DNA of 64,000 bases. It comes from Limnochordaceae bacterium (GTDB lineage: Bacteria > Bacillota > Limnochordia > Limnochordales > Geochordaceae). The notes below the pieces were generated by a model. That model was not told the DNA's origin. It was given only the letters and a program-made list of their open reading frames with translations, and ran no database searches. The stretch spans positions 62,001 through 126,000 of the forward strand of contig JADBKR010000005.1 in the NCBI GenBank assembly GCA_014896295.1. The letters are read 5' to 3'. This document shows, piece after piece, positions 38,786-47,013 of this stretch; the first letter of the stretch is position 1; the number at the start of each line of letters is the position of its first letter. The translations under genes and the position numbers were made by a program.

Positions 38786-38963
38786 GGCTGGTTTCCCGCA
38801 GCTGATCCTGGGCGACCAGAGAGGCCAGGTTGCAGACGGTGCAGACCAGCACCAGCGTGTCACGGCGGCGCATGCGCACCTCGTGCAGGGTCTCCTGCCG
38901 GCACGAAGGGCAGAAGAAGGGGAGACGACCGGTCGGTTTGGCATCCTGCTGTGCTCGCTTCAT
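38772..38963 (-). CDS. Small zinc-ribbon protein of unknown function
   Basis: A 63-residue protein with two CxxC pairs (FCPSCRQ and VCTVCN) spaced ~20 residues apart, the pattern of a one-site zinc ribbon. The ends are charged. It starts at an ATG preceded by GGAGGAGCG and overlaps dprA, so translation is likely coupled to it. It lies at the junction between the degT-lpxA insertion and the dprA-topA chain. I do not recognise a named family; a regulatory or nucleic-acid-binding role is possible. Confidence 0.65.
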   Translation of the reverse strand: MKRAQQDAKPTGRLPFFCPSCRQETLHEVRMRRRDTLVLVCTVCNLASLVAQDQLRETSHGSS

Positions 38964-39030
38964 ACTCCCGTCTCGCTCCTCCGGGAGAGGATCCAGATGG
39001 GCCCCTAAAGCCGCACCGGCCGGAAAACCG

Positions 39031-40158
39031 TCAGGCGCTCCCCGTGGCGAACTCCCGCACCAGGGCGCAGACCCTGTCGACCTCCTCGACCTCGAGCTCG
39101 GGAAACATCGGCAGGGAGAGCACCTCCTGCGCGGCTCGGTCGGCCTCCGGCAGAGGCCTCGGGTGGGCCACCCGCTCCTGCAACACGGCCTGGCGGTGCA
39201 GGGGCACGGGGTAGTAGACCGTCGAACCGACGCCGTGCTCTTTCAGGTAGGCCTGGAGCCGGTCGCGCCGGGCCGAGCGCACCGTGAACTGGTGGTAGAC
39301 GGACCGCCCGCCCGGCGTCTCGGCCACCGGCACCACGTCCAGGCCGGCCAGGCCCTCCCGGTAGCGCCGGGCCAGGACGCGCCGGCGCTCGGTGAACGCA
39401 TCCAGGTAGCGGAGCTTCACCCGCAGGAGGGCCGCCTGGAGTTCGTCGAGGCGGCTGTTGATCCCTCCGACGTCCTCGCTGACGTAACGGCGCCGCTGCC
39501 CATGGTCCCGGAGGATGCGCAGTCGCTCTGCCACTTCCCCGTCCCGGGTGACCACCATCCCACCGTCCCCGCACCCTCCCAGGTTCTTGGTGGGGTAGAA
39601 GCTGATGACGGCCGCATCGGCGAAGCTGCCGACCGGACGCCCCTGGTAGGATGCCCCGATCGCCTGCGCCATGTCCTCGACCACCTTCAGGGATCGGGCG
39701 CGGGCCAGCTCCATCACCGGCTCCATCGCCACCGGGTTGCCGTACAGGTGCACCACGACGATGGCCCTGGTCCGGGGCGTGAGGGCCTCGGCGATGCGCC
39801 GTGCGCTGGTATTGAGCGTATCCGGCTCGATATCGGCGAAGACCGGGGTAGCCCCGGCCCGCACGATGCTCGTCGCGGTGGCGAGGAAGGTGAACGGCGT
39901 CGTGACGACCTCGTCGCCCGGCCCGATGCCCAACGCGCGCAGCGCGAGGTACAGCCCGTCCGTGCCGCTGGCCACCCCCACCCCGTGCTCGACCCCGCAG
40001 AGCCGGGCCACCTCCTGCTCCAGCGCCGCGACGTTGGCCCCCAGGATCATGTGGCCGGAGGCCAGCACCTCCCGGGCGGCCTCCACCAGTTCGGGGAGGA
40101 GCCTTGCGTGCTGGCGGGTGAGATCGAAAGCGGGGATGGGATTGGTGAGGGCGTTCAC
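39031..40158 (-). CDS. DegT/DnrJ/EryC1 family sugar aminotransferase
   Basis: PLP-dependent aminotransferase acting on a nucleotide-linked keto-sugar; about 375 residues. The family core is complete: GVASGTDGLYLALRALGIGPGDEVVTTPFTFLATA, VVEDMAQAIGA, the Schiff-base Lys in SFYPTKNLGG, and the C-terminal NSRLDELQAALLRVKL and HLYGNP segments. The GTG at 40158 overlaps the lpxA stop (GTGA), which implies coupling. WbpE- or GnnB-like activity (making a 3-amino-GlcNAc nucleotide) is a specific possibility, because the neighbour is LpxA. The substrate cannot be read from sequence. Confidence 0.85.
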   Translation of the reverse strand: MNALTNPIPAFDLTRQHARLLPELVEAAREVLASGHMILGANVAALEQEVARLCGVEHGVGVASGTDGLYLALRALGIGPGDEVVTTPFTFLATATSIVRAGATPVFADIEPDTLNTSARRIAEALTPRTRAIVVVHLYGNPVAMEPVMELARARSLKVVEDMAQAIGASYQGRPVGSFADAAVISFYPTKNLGGCGDGGMVVTRDGEVAERLRILRDHGQRRRYVSEDVGGINSRLDELQAALLRVKLRYLDAFTERRRVLARRYREGLAGLDVVPVAETPGGRSVYHQFTVRSARRDRLQAYLKEHGVGSTVYYPVPLHRQAVLQERVAHPRPLPEADRAAQEVLSLPMFPELEVEEVDRVCALVREFATGSA

Positions 40159-40992
40159 CGTGACGTCTCCTCTCCGTCGGTCTCCTCCGGGGATGCTCGC
40201 ATGACGTTGCGACGGGCCTCCGGGTGGCGCCGAATGAATGCGGCCAGCTCCTCCACCTCGGGCATGGCCCGCATCTCCTTTCCGATCAAAGCTTCGGCCT
40301 GCTCGGGAGGGAAGTCGCCCCGCAAGAGCAGGCGGTACGCCCGTGACAGGGCCTGGCGGGTACCCGGAGGGACGGCGGCGCGCCGCAGCCCGACCAGGTT
40401 GAGCCCGCGCAGCGACGCGGGCGCCCCGTGCGCCAGAGTGAAGGGTGGCACCGCTCCGGCAACCACGCTCAAGCCGCCGATCATGGCCCGCCGGCCGATC
40501 TCCGCTCCGGCCGAGAGCAACCCGAAGCCGCCCACCACCGCGTGGGGCCCGACCCGCACGCCCGGCTCCACCACCGAACCATGCGTCACGACCACCCCGT
40601 CGCCGAGCCAGGCCCCGGCTCCCACGAAGGTCCGGGACATGACGTAACAACCCGATCCGACGCGGGTGGGCTCGTCCCGCCCCGCCTGGATCACAGCATA
40701 CTCCCGCACCTTGACGTTACGACCCACGATCACGGCCGGGACTTCGGTCCCCGGAGACGGCGTCGCCCCATCCGAGCGTCGCCCCCGTGTCGACGAGGCA
40801 CGCCTCCCCCACCTCCACGCCGGGCCCGATGCGGGCTCGGGCTCCCACGCGTGTGCCGGCCCCAATCACCGCCCCTGCCGCCACCAGGGCAAAGGGCCCT
40901 ATCGTCACCTCCTCGCCCACCGCCGCCTCCGGATGGACACGAGCCGTGGGGTGGATGCGAACGCTCGGGGCCCGCCGGGTGCTATCGCGCAT
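40155..40992 (-). CDS. lpxA: LpxA-like UDP-N-acetylglucosamine O-acyltransferase (apparent frameshift)
   Basis: Left-handed beta-helix acyltransferase. From ATG 40992 the hexapeptide repeats begin IHPTARVHPEAAVGEEVTIGPFALVAAGAVIGAGTRVGARARIGPGVEV. The frame is broken at the G4 run near 40749-40752; removing one base continues it as VGRNVKVREYAVIQAGRD and so on. The C-terminal helical half has LNLVGLRRAAV and the ALSRAYRLLLRG segment, which fits LpxA rather than serine acetyltransferase or DapH. LpxA performs the first step of lipid A synthesis, so this supports an outer membrane. It could alternatively acylate another amino sugar. Confidence 0.8.
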
Positions 40993-40995
40993 GGC

Positions 40996-42675
40996 TCATT
41001 CGATGCCTCCGCTCCTCCGGTACTGGAAGGCCTCCCTCATGTGCTCGACGCGAATGCGCTCCGCCCCCTCGAGGTCCGCGATGGTCCGGGCCACGGCCAG
41101 CACGTTGGCCATGCCTCGAGCGCTGACGCGCACCTGCCGGCCCAGCTTCACGTATTCCTCCTCGACACGCGGATCGAGCGGGCAGAACGCCGTCAGCTCT
41201 CGAGCGGTCAGCTGCCCGTTGACGGGAGACCGGCCGAACGGCACCATCCGGAAGCCGGCTTTCTCCAGCCGGCGGCGCTGGCGCTCCCGCGCAAGGATGA
41301 CCCGCTCGCGGATCTTCCAGCTCGGCTCGGCCTCGAGGTGGCGTACCAGCTCCGCCTCCTCCACGGGGCGCATCCACACCCACAGGGCGAACCGGTCCGC
41401 CACCGGCCCTCCCAGCCGCCGCCGGTACCGGACGAGCTCGATGTGGCTGCACCGGCACTCCCCGGCCGATCGGGGCGCGCCCTGCAGCCCGCACGGGCAA
41501 GGATTGGCTGCCGCCACTACCAGGGTCTGCGCGGGGAGACGGGCCGAAGCCGGCCCCCGGGTGAGGGTGACCCATCCTTCCTCCATGGGCTCCCGTAGAG
41601 CGTTGGCCGTTTCGGGCGGGAGCTCCGAGAACTCGTCCAGGAAGATCAGGCCGCGGTGCGCCAGCGTCAACTCTCCCGGGCTGATGCGCGCGCCTCCTCC
41701 GATGAGCCCCGCCGTCGTACACGTATGGTGGGGCGCCCGTATGGGACGCCTGGCCCACGGATGCCACGGCCTCAATTCGGGGTCGTGCTCGTGAAGCCTT
41801 CCGGCAGCGCTGTAAGTTTGCAGCACCTCCAGCCATTCCTGGCGGGTCAGCGGAGGAAGGATGCCCACCATCCGGCGTGCCAGCATGGTCTTGCCCGACC
41901 CCGGGGGCCCCAGCAGCATGAGATGGTGCAGGCCTGCCGCGGCGATCTCGGCAGCCCGGCGAGCGAGGGCCTGGCCCCTCACGTCGGCCATGTCCTCCGG
42001 CTCGAGCGCCCTGCGCGGGCCTGTCTTCGGGTCGGGAAGGGCAAAGCCCGGGTAGCCGCGCCGCGGGGCCGGCACGCGGGAGAGGGCCGCGGGCGGGCTC
42101 CCGCGAAGTACCTGGATCGCCGCTTCGAGGGACGGGCAAGCCACCCACCCCCGCGCGTCGAGGGCTTCTGCGATGGGGCGGCCCCCTTCGGGAATGACGA
42201 TCCGCAGGTCCGGATGGCGAGTCGCCTCGACCAGCAGCGGCACCAGGCCGTCGACCGAGCGCAGCGTCCCGTCCAGCGCCAGCTCGCCCAGCAGAAGGCT
42301 GCGGCGCAGCGTCGAGCCGGGGAGCTTGTCGCATGCGCCTGCCACCGCGCAGGCGATGGCCAGATCCAGGCTGCCGCCGCCCTTGCGCAGGCGGGCGGGC
42401 GCCAGATTGACGGTGATGCGCCCGGCGGGCAGGCTGAGCCCGATCTGCCGGAGGGCGGCGCGCACCCGATCGCGGCTTTCCCGTACGGAGGCATCGGGCA
42501 GCCCCACGATCCGGAAATCCGGCAGGCCCGGGCCGATGTGCGCCTCGACGTCGACCAGGCGGCCTTCGATGCCGACCACGACCGCCCCGTAGGTCCTGGC
42601 GTAACCTCGGATGAAAACGACACCTCCGGCGTCCCCGCCCGGAGGAACCGGTCGACGCGCTACGAAAGCAGGCAT
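40996..42675 (-). CDS. comM: Mg chelatase-like AAA+ protein ComM/YifB
   Basis: Hexameric branch-migration helicase linked to natural transformation. About 559 residues. The N-terminal Lon-protease-like fold has IVGLPDASVRESRDRVRAAL and GGSLDLAIACAV. The AAA domain has Walker A LLGPPGSGKTMLARR, RAPHHTCTTAGLIGGG and FLDEFSELPPET. The C-terminal MgCh-D region has AANPCPCG and SARGMANVLAVARTIADLEG. ATG at 42675 chosen; there is no convincing ribosome-binding site, and a later GTG is possible. It lies 3 nt before lpxA. Confidence 0.92.
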   Translation of the reverse strand: MPAFVARRPVPPGGDAGGVVFIRGYARTYGAVVVGIEGRLVDVEAHIGPGLPDFRIVGLPDASVRESRDRVRAALRQIGLSLPAGRITVNLAPARLRKGGGSLDLAIACAVAGACDKLPGSTLRRSLLLGELALDGTLRSVDGLVPLLVEATRHPDLRIVIPEGGRPIAEALDARGWVACPSLEAAIQVLRGSPPAALSRVPAPRRGYPGFALPDPKTGPRRALEPEDMADVRGQALARRAAEIAAAGLHHLMLLGPPGSGKTMLARRMVGILPPLTRQEWLEVLQTYSAAGRLHEHDPELRPWHPWARRPIRAPHHTCTTAGLIGGGARISPGELTLAHRGLIFLDEFSELPPETANALREPMEEGWVTLTRGPASARLPAQTLVVAAANPCPCGLQGAPRSAGECRCSHIELVRYRRRLGGPVADRFALWVWMRPVEEAELVRHLEAEPSWKIRERVILARERQRRRLEKAGFRMVPFGRSPVNGQLTARELTAFCPLDPRVEEEYVKLGRQVRVSARGMANVLAVARTIADLEGAERIRVEHMREAFQYRRSGGIE

Positions 42676-42704
42676 GGTCTTGTTTCGAGGTCGCCCGGCT
42701 CGTC

Positions 42705-42727
42705 CCTGCCGGGACAAGCCCGGCAGG
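42705..42727. repeat. Perfect 9-bp inverted repeat between comM and the Nudix gene
   Basis: CCTGCCGGG (42705-42713) and CCCGGCAGG (42719-42727) face each other across 5 bp, centred in the divergent spacer between comM and the Nudix hydrolase gene. It is 13 nt upstream of the Nudix ribosome-binding site. It could be an operator for either gene or a hairpin in a 5' leader. No recognisable promoter hexamers were identified around it. Confidence 0.5.
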
Positions 42728-42752
42728 CCCGGGCGGTTCGGAGGTGCATGCT

Positions 42753-43250
42753 TTGGAGCTGCGGTGGGTCAGCAAGGAAGTTCGCCTGGAGGACGGGACG
42801 CACGTCTATCACCTGTTGGATCATCCGGGTTCGGTGGCGCTCGTCGCCGTACGAGACGGCCGGGTGGCGCTCATCCGGCAATACCGCCCGGCCGTGGACG
42901 CGTGGCTGTGGGAGATCCCGGCCGGTACGCTAGAGCCGGGCGAGGCGCCCATGCAGGCGGCGAGACGGGAGCTGGAAGAGGAGACGGGCTGGCAGGCGGG
43001 GAGCCTCGAGGAGCTGGCCGCCTTCTACCTCGCCCCGGGGTATTCGAGCGAGCGCATGCACCTGATCCGGGCGCAGGATCTCCGCCCGGGACGCCGCCAC
43101 CTGGACGCCGGCGAGGTGATCGGGGAGGTACGGTGGTTCACCCCGCGCGAGCTCCGGGAGATGGCCCGCAACGGCATGCTGTCCGACGCCAAGACCCTGG
43201 CGGCCCTCGCTTACCTCGACGCCGGCGCGGATGCGGCAGAGCCGGCCTGA
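42753..43250 (+). CDS. Nudix hydrolase, ADP-ribose pyrophosphatase type
   Basis: The first plus-strand gene in the window. About 166 residues, hydrolysing a nucleoside diphosphate linked to another moiety, most likely ADP-ribose (NudF-like). The Nudix box GTLEPGEAPMQAARRELEEETGW matches G-x5-E-x7-REUxEExGU. The upstream RQYRPAVDAWLWEIPAG is typical of ADP-ribose enzymes. TTG at 42753 has GGAGG 8 nt upstream; a GTG at 42744 overlaps that GGAGG. It converges on yraN with a 3-nt gap and no terminator. Confidence 0.9.
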   Translation: MELRWVSKEVRLEDGTHVYHLLDHPGSVALVAVRDGRVALIRQYRPAVDAWLWEIPAGTLEPGEAPMQAARRELEEETGWQAGSLEELAAFYLAPGYSSERMHLIRAQDLRPGRRHLDAGEVIGEVRWFTPRELREMARNGMLSDAKTLAALAYLDAGADAAEPA

Positions 43251-43253
43251 CGC

Positions 43254-43640
43254 TCACGCCTCCAGCACGCCGGGCACGTGGGCGATCTCGTGCGGCCTTC
43301 CCTGCCCGTCCAGGCCCACCACGACGACGTCGAAGCGCAGGGGCCGGTCCATGAGGCGGGGGTGACGGCTCACGTAGGCCCGAGCGGCCCGCCGCCAGCG
43401 GGCCTGCTTGTCTCTGCCGATGCTGGCCGCCGCCACCTCGATGCCCGGCCGGCCCGCCCACGGGGCACGGGCCCTCACCTCCACGAACAGGACCACGCCC
43501 TCCGGGTCCTCGGCGACCAGGTCGAGCTCGCCCACCTTGAACGCCACGTTGCGGTCGAGGATGACACAGCCCTGCCGCTCCAGCCACTCGGCGGCGGCCC
43601 GCTCGCCGGCCTGCCCGCGCTCCTGGCTGCCGGAGGTCAC
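43254..43640 (-). CDS. yraN: YraN family endonuclease-like protein
   Basis: UPF0102-family protein of 128 residues with a restriction-endonuclease-like fold. It has AAAEWLERQGCVILDRN and the active-site-like GELDLVAEDPEGVVLFVEVRARA. In most relatives the ExK motif ends in Lys (FVEVK); here the Lys is Arg. GTG at 43640 overlaps the rnhB stop (GTGA). Neighbours rnhB and comM match the usual order. Confidence 0.85.
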   Translation of the reverse strand: MTSGSQERGQAGERAAAEWLERQGCVILDRNVAFKVGELDLVAEDPEGVVLFVEVRARAPWAGRPGIEVAAASIGRDKQARWRRAARAYVSRHPRLMDRPLRFDVVVVGLDGQGRPHEIAHVPGVLEA

Positions 43641-44385
43641 GCCGGCTTCCTCCCGGCCTCCCAAACGGGCCGAAAGGAGCGGCGGTGCAGGGGCGAGGGG
43701 CCCAGGGCGGCGAGGGCCTCGAGGTGCTCGGGAGTCCCGTACCCCTTGTTGTGCTCCCACCCGTAACCCGGGTAGGCGGGGGCCAGGGCCTCCATGAGGG
43801 TGTCGCGCAAGACCTTCGCGACCACCGACGCAGCGGCCACGCATGCGACACGGGCATCCGCCCGAGGCATCGCCTGCTGGGGCCACTCCCTGGTGAGGGG
43901 CAAGGGCAACGCACCGTCCACGACGATGCGACCCACGTCGCCCTCCAGAGCGTCGGCTGCCGCGCCCATCGCGGCCAGCGACGCTTGCAGCACGTTGAGC
44001 CGGTCGACCAGGAAGTGGGAAGCGACGGCCACCCGCACGTCGTCCGCCCGCTCCAGGATGACGCGGGCCAGCTCCCGGCGCGCTCTCGGCGAGAGGGCCT
44101 TGGAGTCGCGCAGGCCCTCCGGGCACCAACCCGGCGGCAGGAGGCACGCGCAGGCCACCACCGGGCCTGCCAGGGGGCCCCGGCCCACCTCGTCCACCCC
44201 TGCCCACCGCTCGCCGGCCGGCACCAGCAGGGGAGCGCAACCCTCCGCCCGGCGCCCCTGGGCGCCGGTGAGGCAGCTGGGGGCGCAGACTGCTCGAGCA
44301 CGGCCCGGACGCCTGTCCGGTCCAGGAGGACCATCTGCTTGCTGGCCGCGAGCCGCCGGGCCCGGGCAACGTCGCTTTCCTCCAT
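43637..44385 (-). CDS. rnhB: Ribonuclease HII (probable frameshift in N-terminal segment)
   Basis: RNase H2-type enzyme degrading RNA in RNA-DNA hybrids. The catalytic core is intact: RWAGVDEVGRGPLAGPVVACACLL, LRDSKALSPRARRELA, RIVVDGALPL and AASVVAKVLRD. Upstream of the core the same frame looks non-coding, while the adjacent frame from ATG 44385 reads MEESDVARARRLAASKQMV, like the N-terminal extension of Firmicutes RnhB. The two join if one G is added to the G4 run near 44258. If the extension is not real, the start would be GTG 44224, giving 195 residues. rbgA, usually next to rnhB, is absent. Confidence 0.82.
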
Positions 44386-44455
44386 GCGGGAGTCCCATCC
44401 TCGGAAGCGTCGGGTCCTGGAAGGCCCTATCCTGCGCCCGCCCCGACGGGCACCG

Positions 44456-45013
44456 TCACGGGCGGGCCGCGCTCGCGAAAGTGGCCGGCACCTGGACCAG
44501 GCTCGCCCGGTAGAGCGGCCAGTAAATCAGCAGGGCACGGCCGATGATGGCGTCGCGGGGAATGAAGCCGACGTCGTCGAAACGGCTGTCGTCGCTGTTG
44601 AGGCGGTTGTCCCCCAGCACGAAGTACCGCCCGGGAGGCACGACCGTCCGGGCTACCTGGCTTTGCGTCGGGCCACGGGCGTAACTCTCCTGGAGCGGCC
44701 TCCCGTTGAGCAGCACGCGCCCGCCCTGGAACTCCAGCATGTCTCCCGGAACCCCGATGATCCGCTTGATGAACTTGCGCGACGGATCGGTCGGTACCCG
44801 GAAGACCACGATCTCCCCTCGCTCCGGGCTGCGGAACCGGTAGCTCAGTTTGTCCACCAGCAAGCGCTCGCCGTTGTGGAGCGTGGGCTCCATGGAGTGT
44901 CCCTGGACCAGGAAAGACTGGGCCACGAACAGGATGATGACCGCCGCCAGGCCAATGGCCAGGCCTACGGCCTCGAGCAGCTCCAGCACGGACTCCCGCT
45001 GCACGCCCTGCAC
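44456..45013 (-). CDS. lepB: Signal peptidase I
   Basis: Membrane serine protease removing signal peptides. It has 185 residues, with one N-terminal membrane helix (VGLAIGLAAVIILFVAQSF). The catalytic Ser40 is in GHSMEPTL and the Lys83 in FIKRIIGVPGD. The family boxes GDNRLNSDDSRFDDVGFIP and the C-terminal IYWPL segment are present. It lies between rplS and rnhB, as in several Clostridia where rbgA would follow. Confidence 0.95.
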   Translation of the reverse strand: MQGVQRESVLELLEAVGLAIGLAAVIILFVAQSFLVQGHSMEPTLHNGERLLVDKLSYRFRSPERGEIVVFRVPTDPSRKFIKRIIGVPGDMLEFQGGRVLLNGRPLQESYARGPTQSQVARTVVPPGRYFVLGDNRLNSDDSRFDDVGFIPRDAIIGRALLIYWPLYRASLVQVPATFASAARP

Positions 45014-45037
45014 CTGCGCCGGCCCGCCCTCATCGTG

Positions 45038-45382
45038 TCAGGCCCGCCGCTCCCGTACCCTCGCCTTCTTGCCGACGCGCTCGCGCAGGTAGTAGAGCTT
45101 GGCCCGCCGTACCCGGCCCCTGCGGACGACCTCGATGTGGTCGATGGAGGGAGAGTGCAACGGGAAGACCCGCTCGACGCCTATCCCCGAGGAGATCTTG
45201 CGAACGGTGAACGTCTCCCGGGTGCCCCCGTGATCCCGGGCGATCACGATACCCTCGAACGCTTGCACCCGCTCGCGGTCGCCCTCGACCACCTTCACGT
45301 GCACCCGCACCGTGTCCCCGGGCGCGAAATCCGGCAGATCCTTGCGCAACATCGGAGCTTCGACCGCGTGCTGCCAGTCCAC
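45038..45382 (-). CDS. rplS: 50S ribosomal protein L19
   Basis: Large-subunit protein at the subunit interface, 114 residues. [38 protein letters not shown] and the C-terminal [23 protein letters not shown] are family-typical. It starts with GTG at 45382. Its own promoter candidate sits at 45457-45486, so it can be transcribed apart from trmD. Confidence 0.96.
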   Translation of the reverse strand: MDWQHAVEAPMLRKDLPDFAPGDTVRVHVKVVEGDRERVQAFEGIVIARDHGGTRETFTVRKISSGIGVERVFPLHSPSIDHIEVVRRGRVRRAKLYYLRERVGKKARVRERRA

Positions 45383-45456
45383 GACTCGTACAGACTCCCT
45401 TCACGTCGCCAACCCGGGCCATCGCCACGGGACGGGGCGTCGAAGTCGCACCGCGC

Positions 45457-45486
45457 ATTCTACCATGGCGGATCGCCTGGCGACAA
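45457..45486 (-). promoter_or_regulatory. Candidate sigma-A promoter for rplS
   Basis: Minus strand TTGTCG (45481-45486), 18-nt spacer, TAGAAT (45457-45462). It overlaps the 3' end of trmD. This fits extra transcription of rplS-lepB downstream of trmD. Confidence 0.4.
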
Positions 45487-46245
45487 CTCGTGGCGCCAGC
45501 GTTCGACCAGTGCCCGCTCCTGCTCGTCGAGGGCCGCCTGCTCCAGAAGCCGCGGCCGCCGCCGCCAGGTCAGCCAGAGCGATTGCCGGCGCCGCCAGGC
45601 CGCTATCGCCTGGTGGTTGCCCTCCAGCAACACCGGCGGCACCTCCATGGAGCGGAAACGGCGCGGGCGGGTGTACTGCGGGTACTCGAGCAATCCCCCG
45701 CTCGGCCCCGGGGCCAGGGACTCCTCCGCCGCCGAGAGGGGGTTGCCGAGGGCTCCGGGCAACAGCCGCACCACCGCGTCGACGATGGCCAGCGCCGCCG
45801 GCTCGCCCGCAGAGAGGACCATCTCTCCGACGGCCACCTCTTCGGCTCCCAGCGCCGGAGCTACCCGCGCGTCGATCCCCTCGTAGCGCCCGCACAACAG
45901 GACGACCCCGCCGGGCCGACGGGCGAGCTCCAGGGCCATCGCCTGGTCGAAGGGCCGGCCGGCCGCCGCCAGCACCAGCACCGCAGGAGGCTCCGGCTCC
46001 TGCCTCGACGAGATGGCGTGCTCGGCGGCCAGCACCATGGGCTCCGGCATCAGCACCATGCCGCTCCCCCCACCGAAGGGCACGTCGTCGACCTTCCGAT
46101 GGGGATCGCGGGTGAACTCCCGCAGATCCCACAGCCGGATCCTCACCAGGCCGCTCTGCCATGCCCGGCCCGTCACCCCGTCCGCCAGCGCCGCGGCCAG
46201 TGCCGCCGGCGCCAGTGTCACGATGTCCAACGGGTACCGCTCCAT
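45460..46245 (-). CDS. trmD: tRNA (guanine-N1)-methyltransferase TrmD
   Basis: SPOUT-family enzyme making m1G37 in tRNA. 261 residues: HRKVDDVPFGGGSGMVLMPEP, the trefoil-knot VVLLCGRYEGIDARV and VVRLLPGALGN with YTRPRRFRSMEVPPVLLEGNHQAI. In the motif usually written GDYVLSGGE the sequence is GEMVLSAGE: the conserved Asp, described as catalytic in E. coli TrmD, appears as Glu141, and the first Gly of the GG as Ala. It ends at a promoter-overlapping region. Confidence 0.94.
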   Translation of the reverse strand: MERYPLDIVTLAPAALAAALADGVTGRAWQSGLVRIRLWDLREFTRDPHRKVDDVPFGGGSGMVLMPEPMVLAAEHAISSRQEPEPPAVLVLAAAGRPFDQAMALELARRPGGVVLLCGRYEGIDARVAPALGAEEVAVGEMVLSAGEPAALAIVDAVVRLLPGALGNPLSAAEESLAPGPSGGLLEYPQYTRPRRFRSMEVPPVLLEGNHQAIAAWRRRQSLWLTWRRRPRLLEQAALDEQERALVERWRHELSPGDPPW

Positions 46246-46246
46246 G

Positions 46247-46747
46247 TCACAGCTCCGGCGGCAAGTTCACGACGATCCTGCGGGCCGAGCGATCGACGCT
46301 GCGGACGAAGGCCCGCACCGCGGGCACGAGGAAAGGCGGGCCGCCGCTCGAGGGCGTGACCTCCCACAGGTCATGCGCCGCCGAGCGCACGACCGCGCTC
46401 ACCGTCCCGAGCGCTTTGCCCTGCTCGTCCACCATCTCCATGCCCACGACTTCGAACCAGTAGAAGCTCCCCTCTGGCAGCGGCCGCACCTGCTCCACCG
46501 GAATCTGCAGGAGCGCCCCCCTCAGTGCTTCCGCCGCGGATCGGTCGCCGACCCCCTCAAACTTTACCAGGAACGCTCCCCGGGGCCCCGGCCTGCTCGC
46601 AACGATCCGCACCGGGCGAGGCTCCTGGCCTGCCGCCCGCAGCCATCCCGTCGCTCCTGCGGCCAGTCGCCGGGGATCGTCGCTCAAGAGCCGGCAGCGT
46701 ACCTCCCCCCTGATGCCGTGAGGGGCAAGGACTTGCGCCACGCTCAC
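46247..46747 (-). CDS. rimM: Ribosome maturation factor RimM
   Basis: 16S rRNA-processing protein that binds S19. Two beta-barrel domains: N-terminal VAQVLAPHGIRGEVRCRLLSDDP and a PRC-barrel with FYWFEVVGMEMVDEQGKALGTV. The GTG at 46747 is used; the open frame extends upstream but overlaps khpA out of frame. It sits 1 nt before trmD. Confidence 0.92.
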   Translation of the reverse strand: MSVAQVLAPHGIRGEVRCRLLSDDPRRLAAGATGWLRAAGQEPRPVRIVASRPGPRGAFLVKFEGVGDRSAAEALRGALLQIPVEQVRPLPEGSFYWFEVVGMEMVDEQGKALGTVSAVVRSAAHDLWEVTPSSGGPPFLVPAVRAFVRSVDRSARRIVVNLPPEL

Positions 46748-46772
46748 CCATCGCGGGCCGGGCTCGGGGCCG

Positions 46773-47003
46773 TCAATCGAGGATCTCGACGTGAACCGTC
46801 TTTCCCTCACGCAGCGCCGCAGCCTTCGCGACGATCCGGATCGCCTGCGCGATGCGGCCCTGCTTGCCGATGACCTTGCCCATGTCCTCAGGGGCCACTT
46901 TCAGCTCGAGGATGATGGACCGCTCGCCCTCGACCTGCCGCACTTCCACCTGATCCGGGTGATCGACCAGCGCCCGCGCGATGTACTCGACGAGCTCCTT
47001 CAC
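46773..47003 (-). CDS. khpA: KH-domain RNA-binding protein KhpA (YlqC)
   Basis: A 76-residue single KH domain: [21 protein letters not shown] and the GxxG loop in [23 protein letters not shown]. It binds RNA globally, often with KhpB, and influences cell division in related bacteria. The second GTG (47003) is chosen as GGAGG stands 6 nt before it. It lies between rpsP and rimM, the usual place; the ylqD neighbour of Bacillus is missing. Confidence 0.93.
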   Translation of the reverse strand: MKELVEYIARALVDHPDQVEVRQVEGERSIILELKVAPEDMGKVIGKQGRIAQAIRIVAKAAALREGKTVHVEILD

Positions 47004-47013
47004 GTTCACCCTC

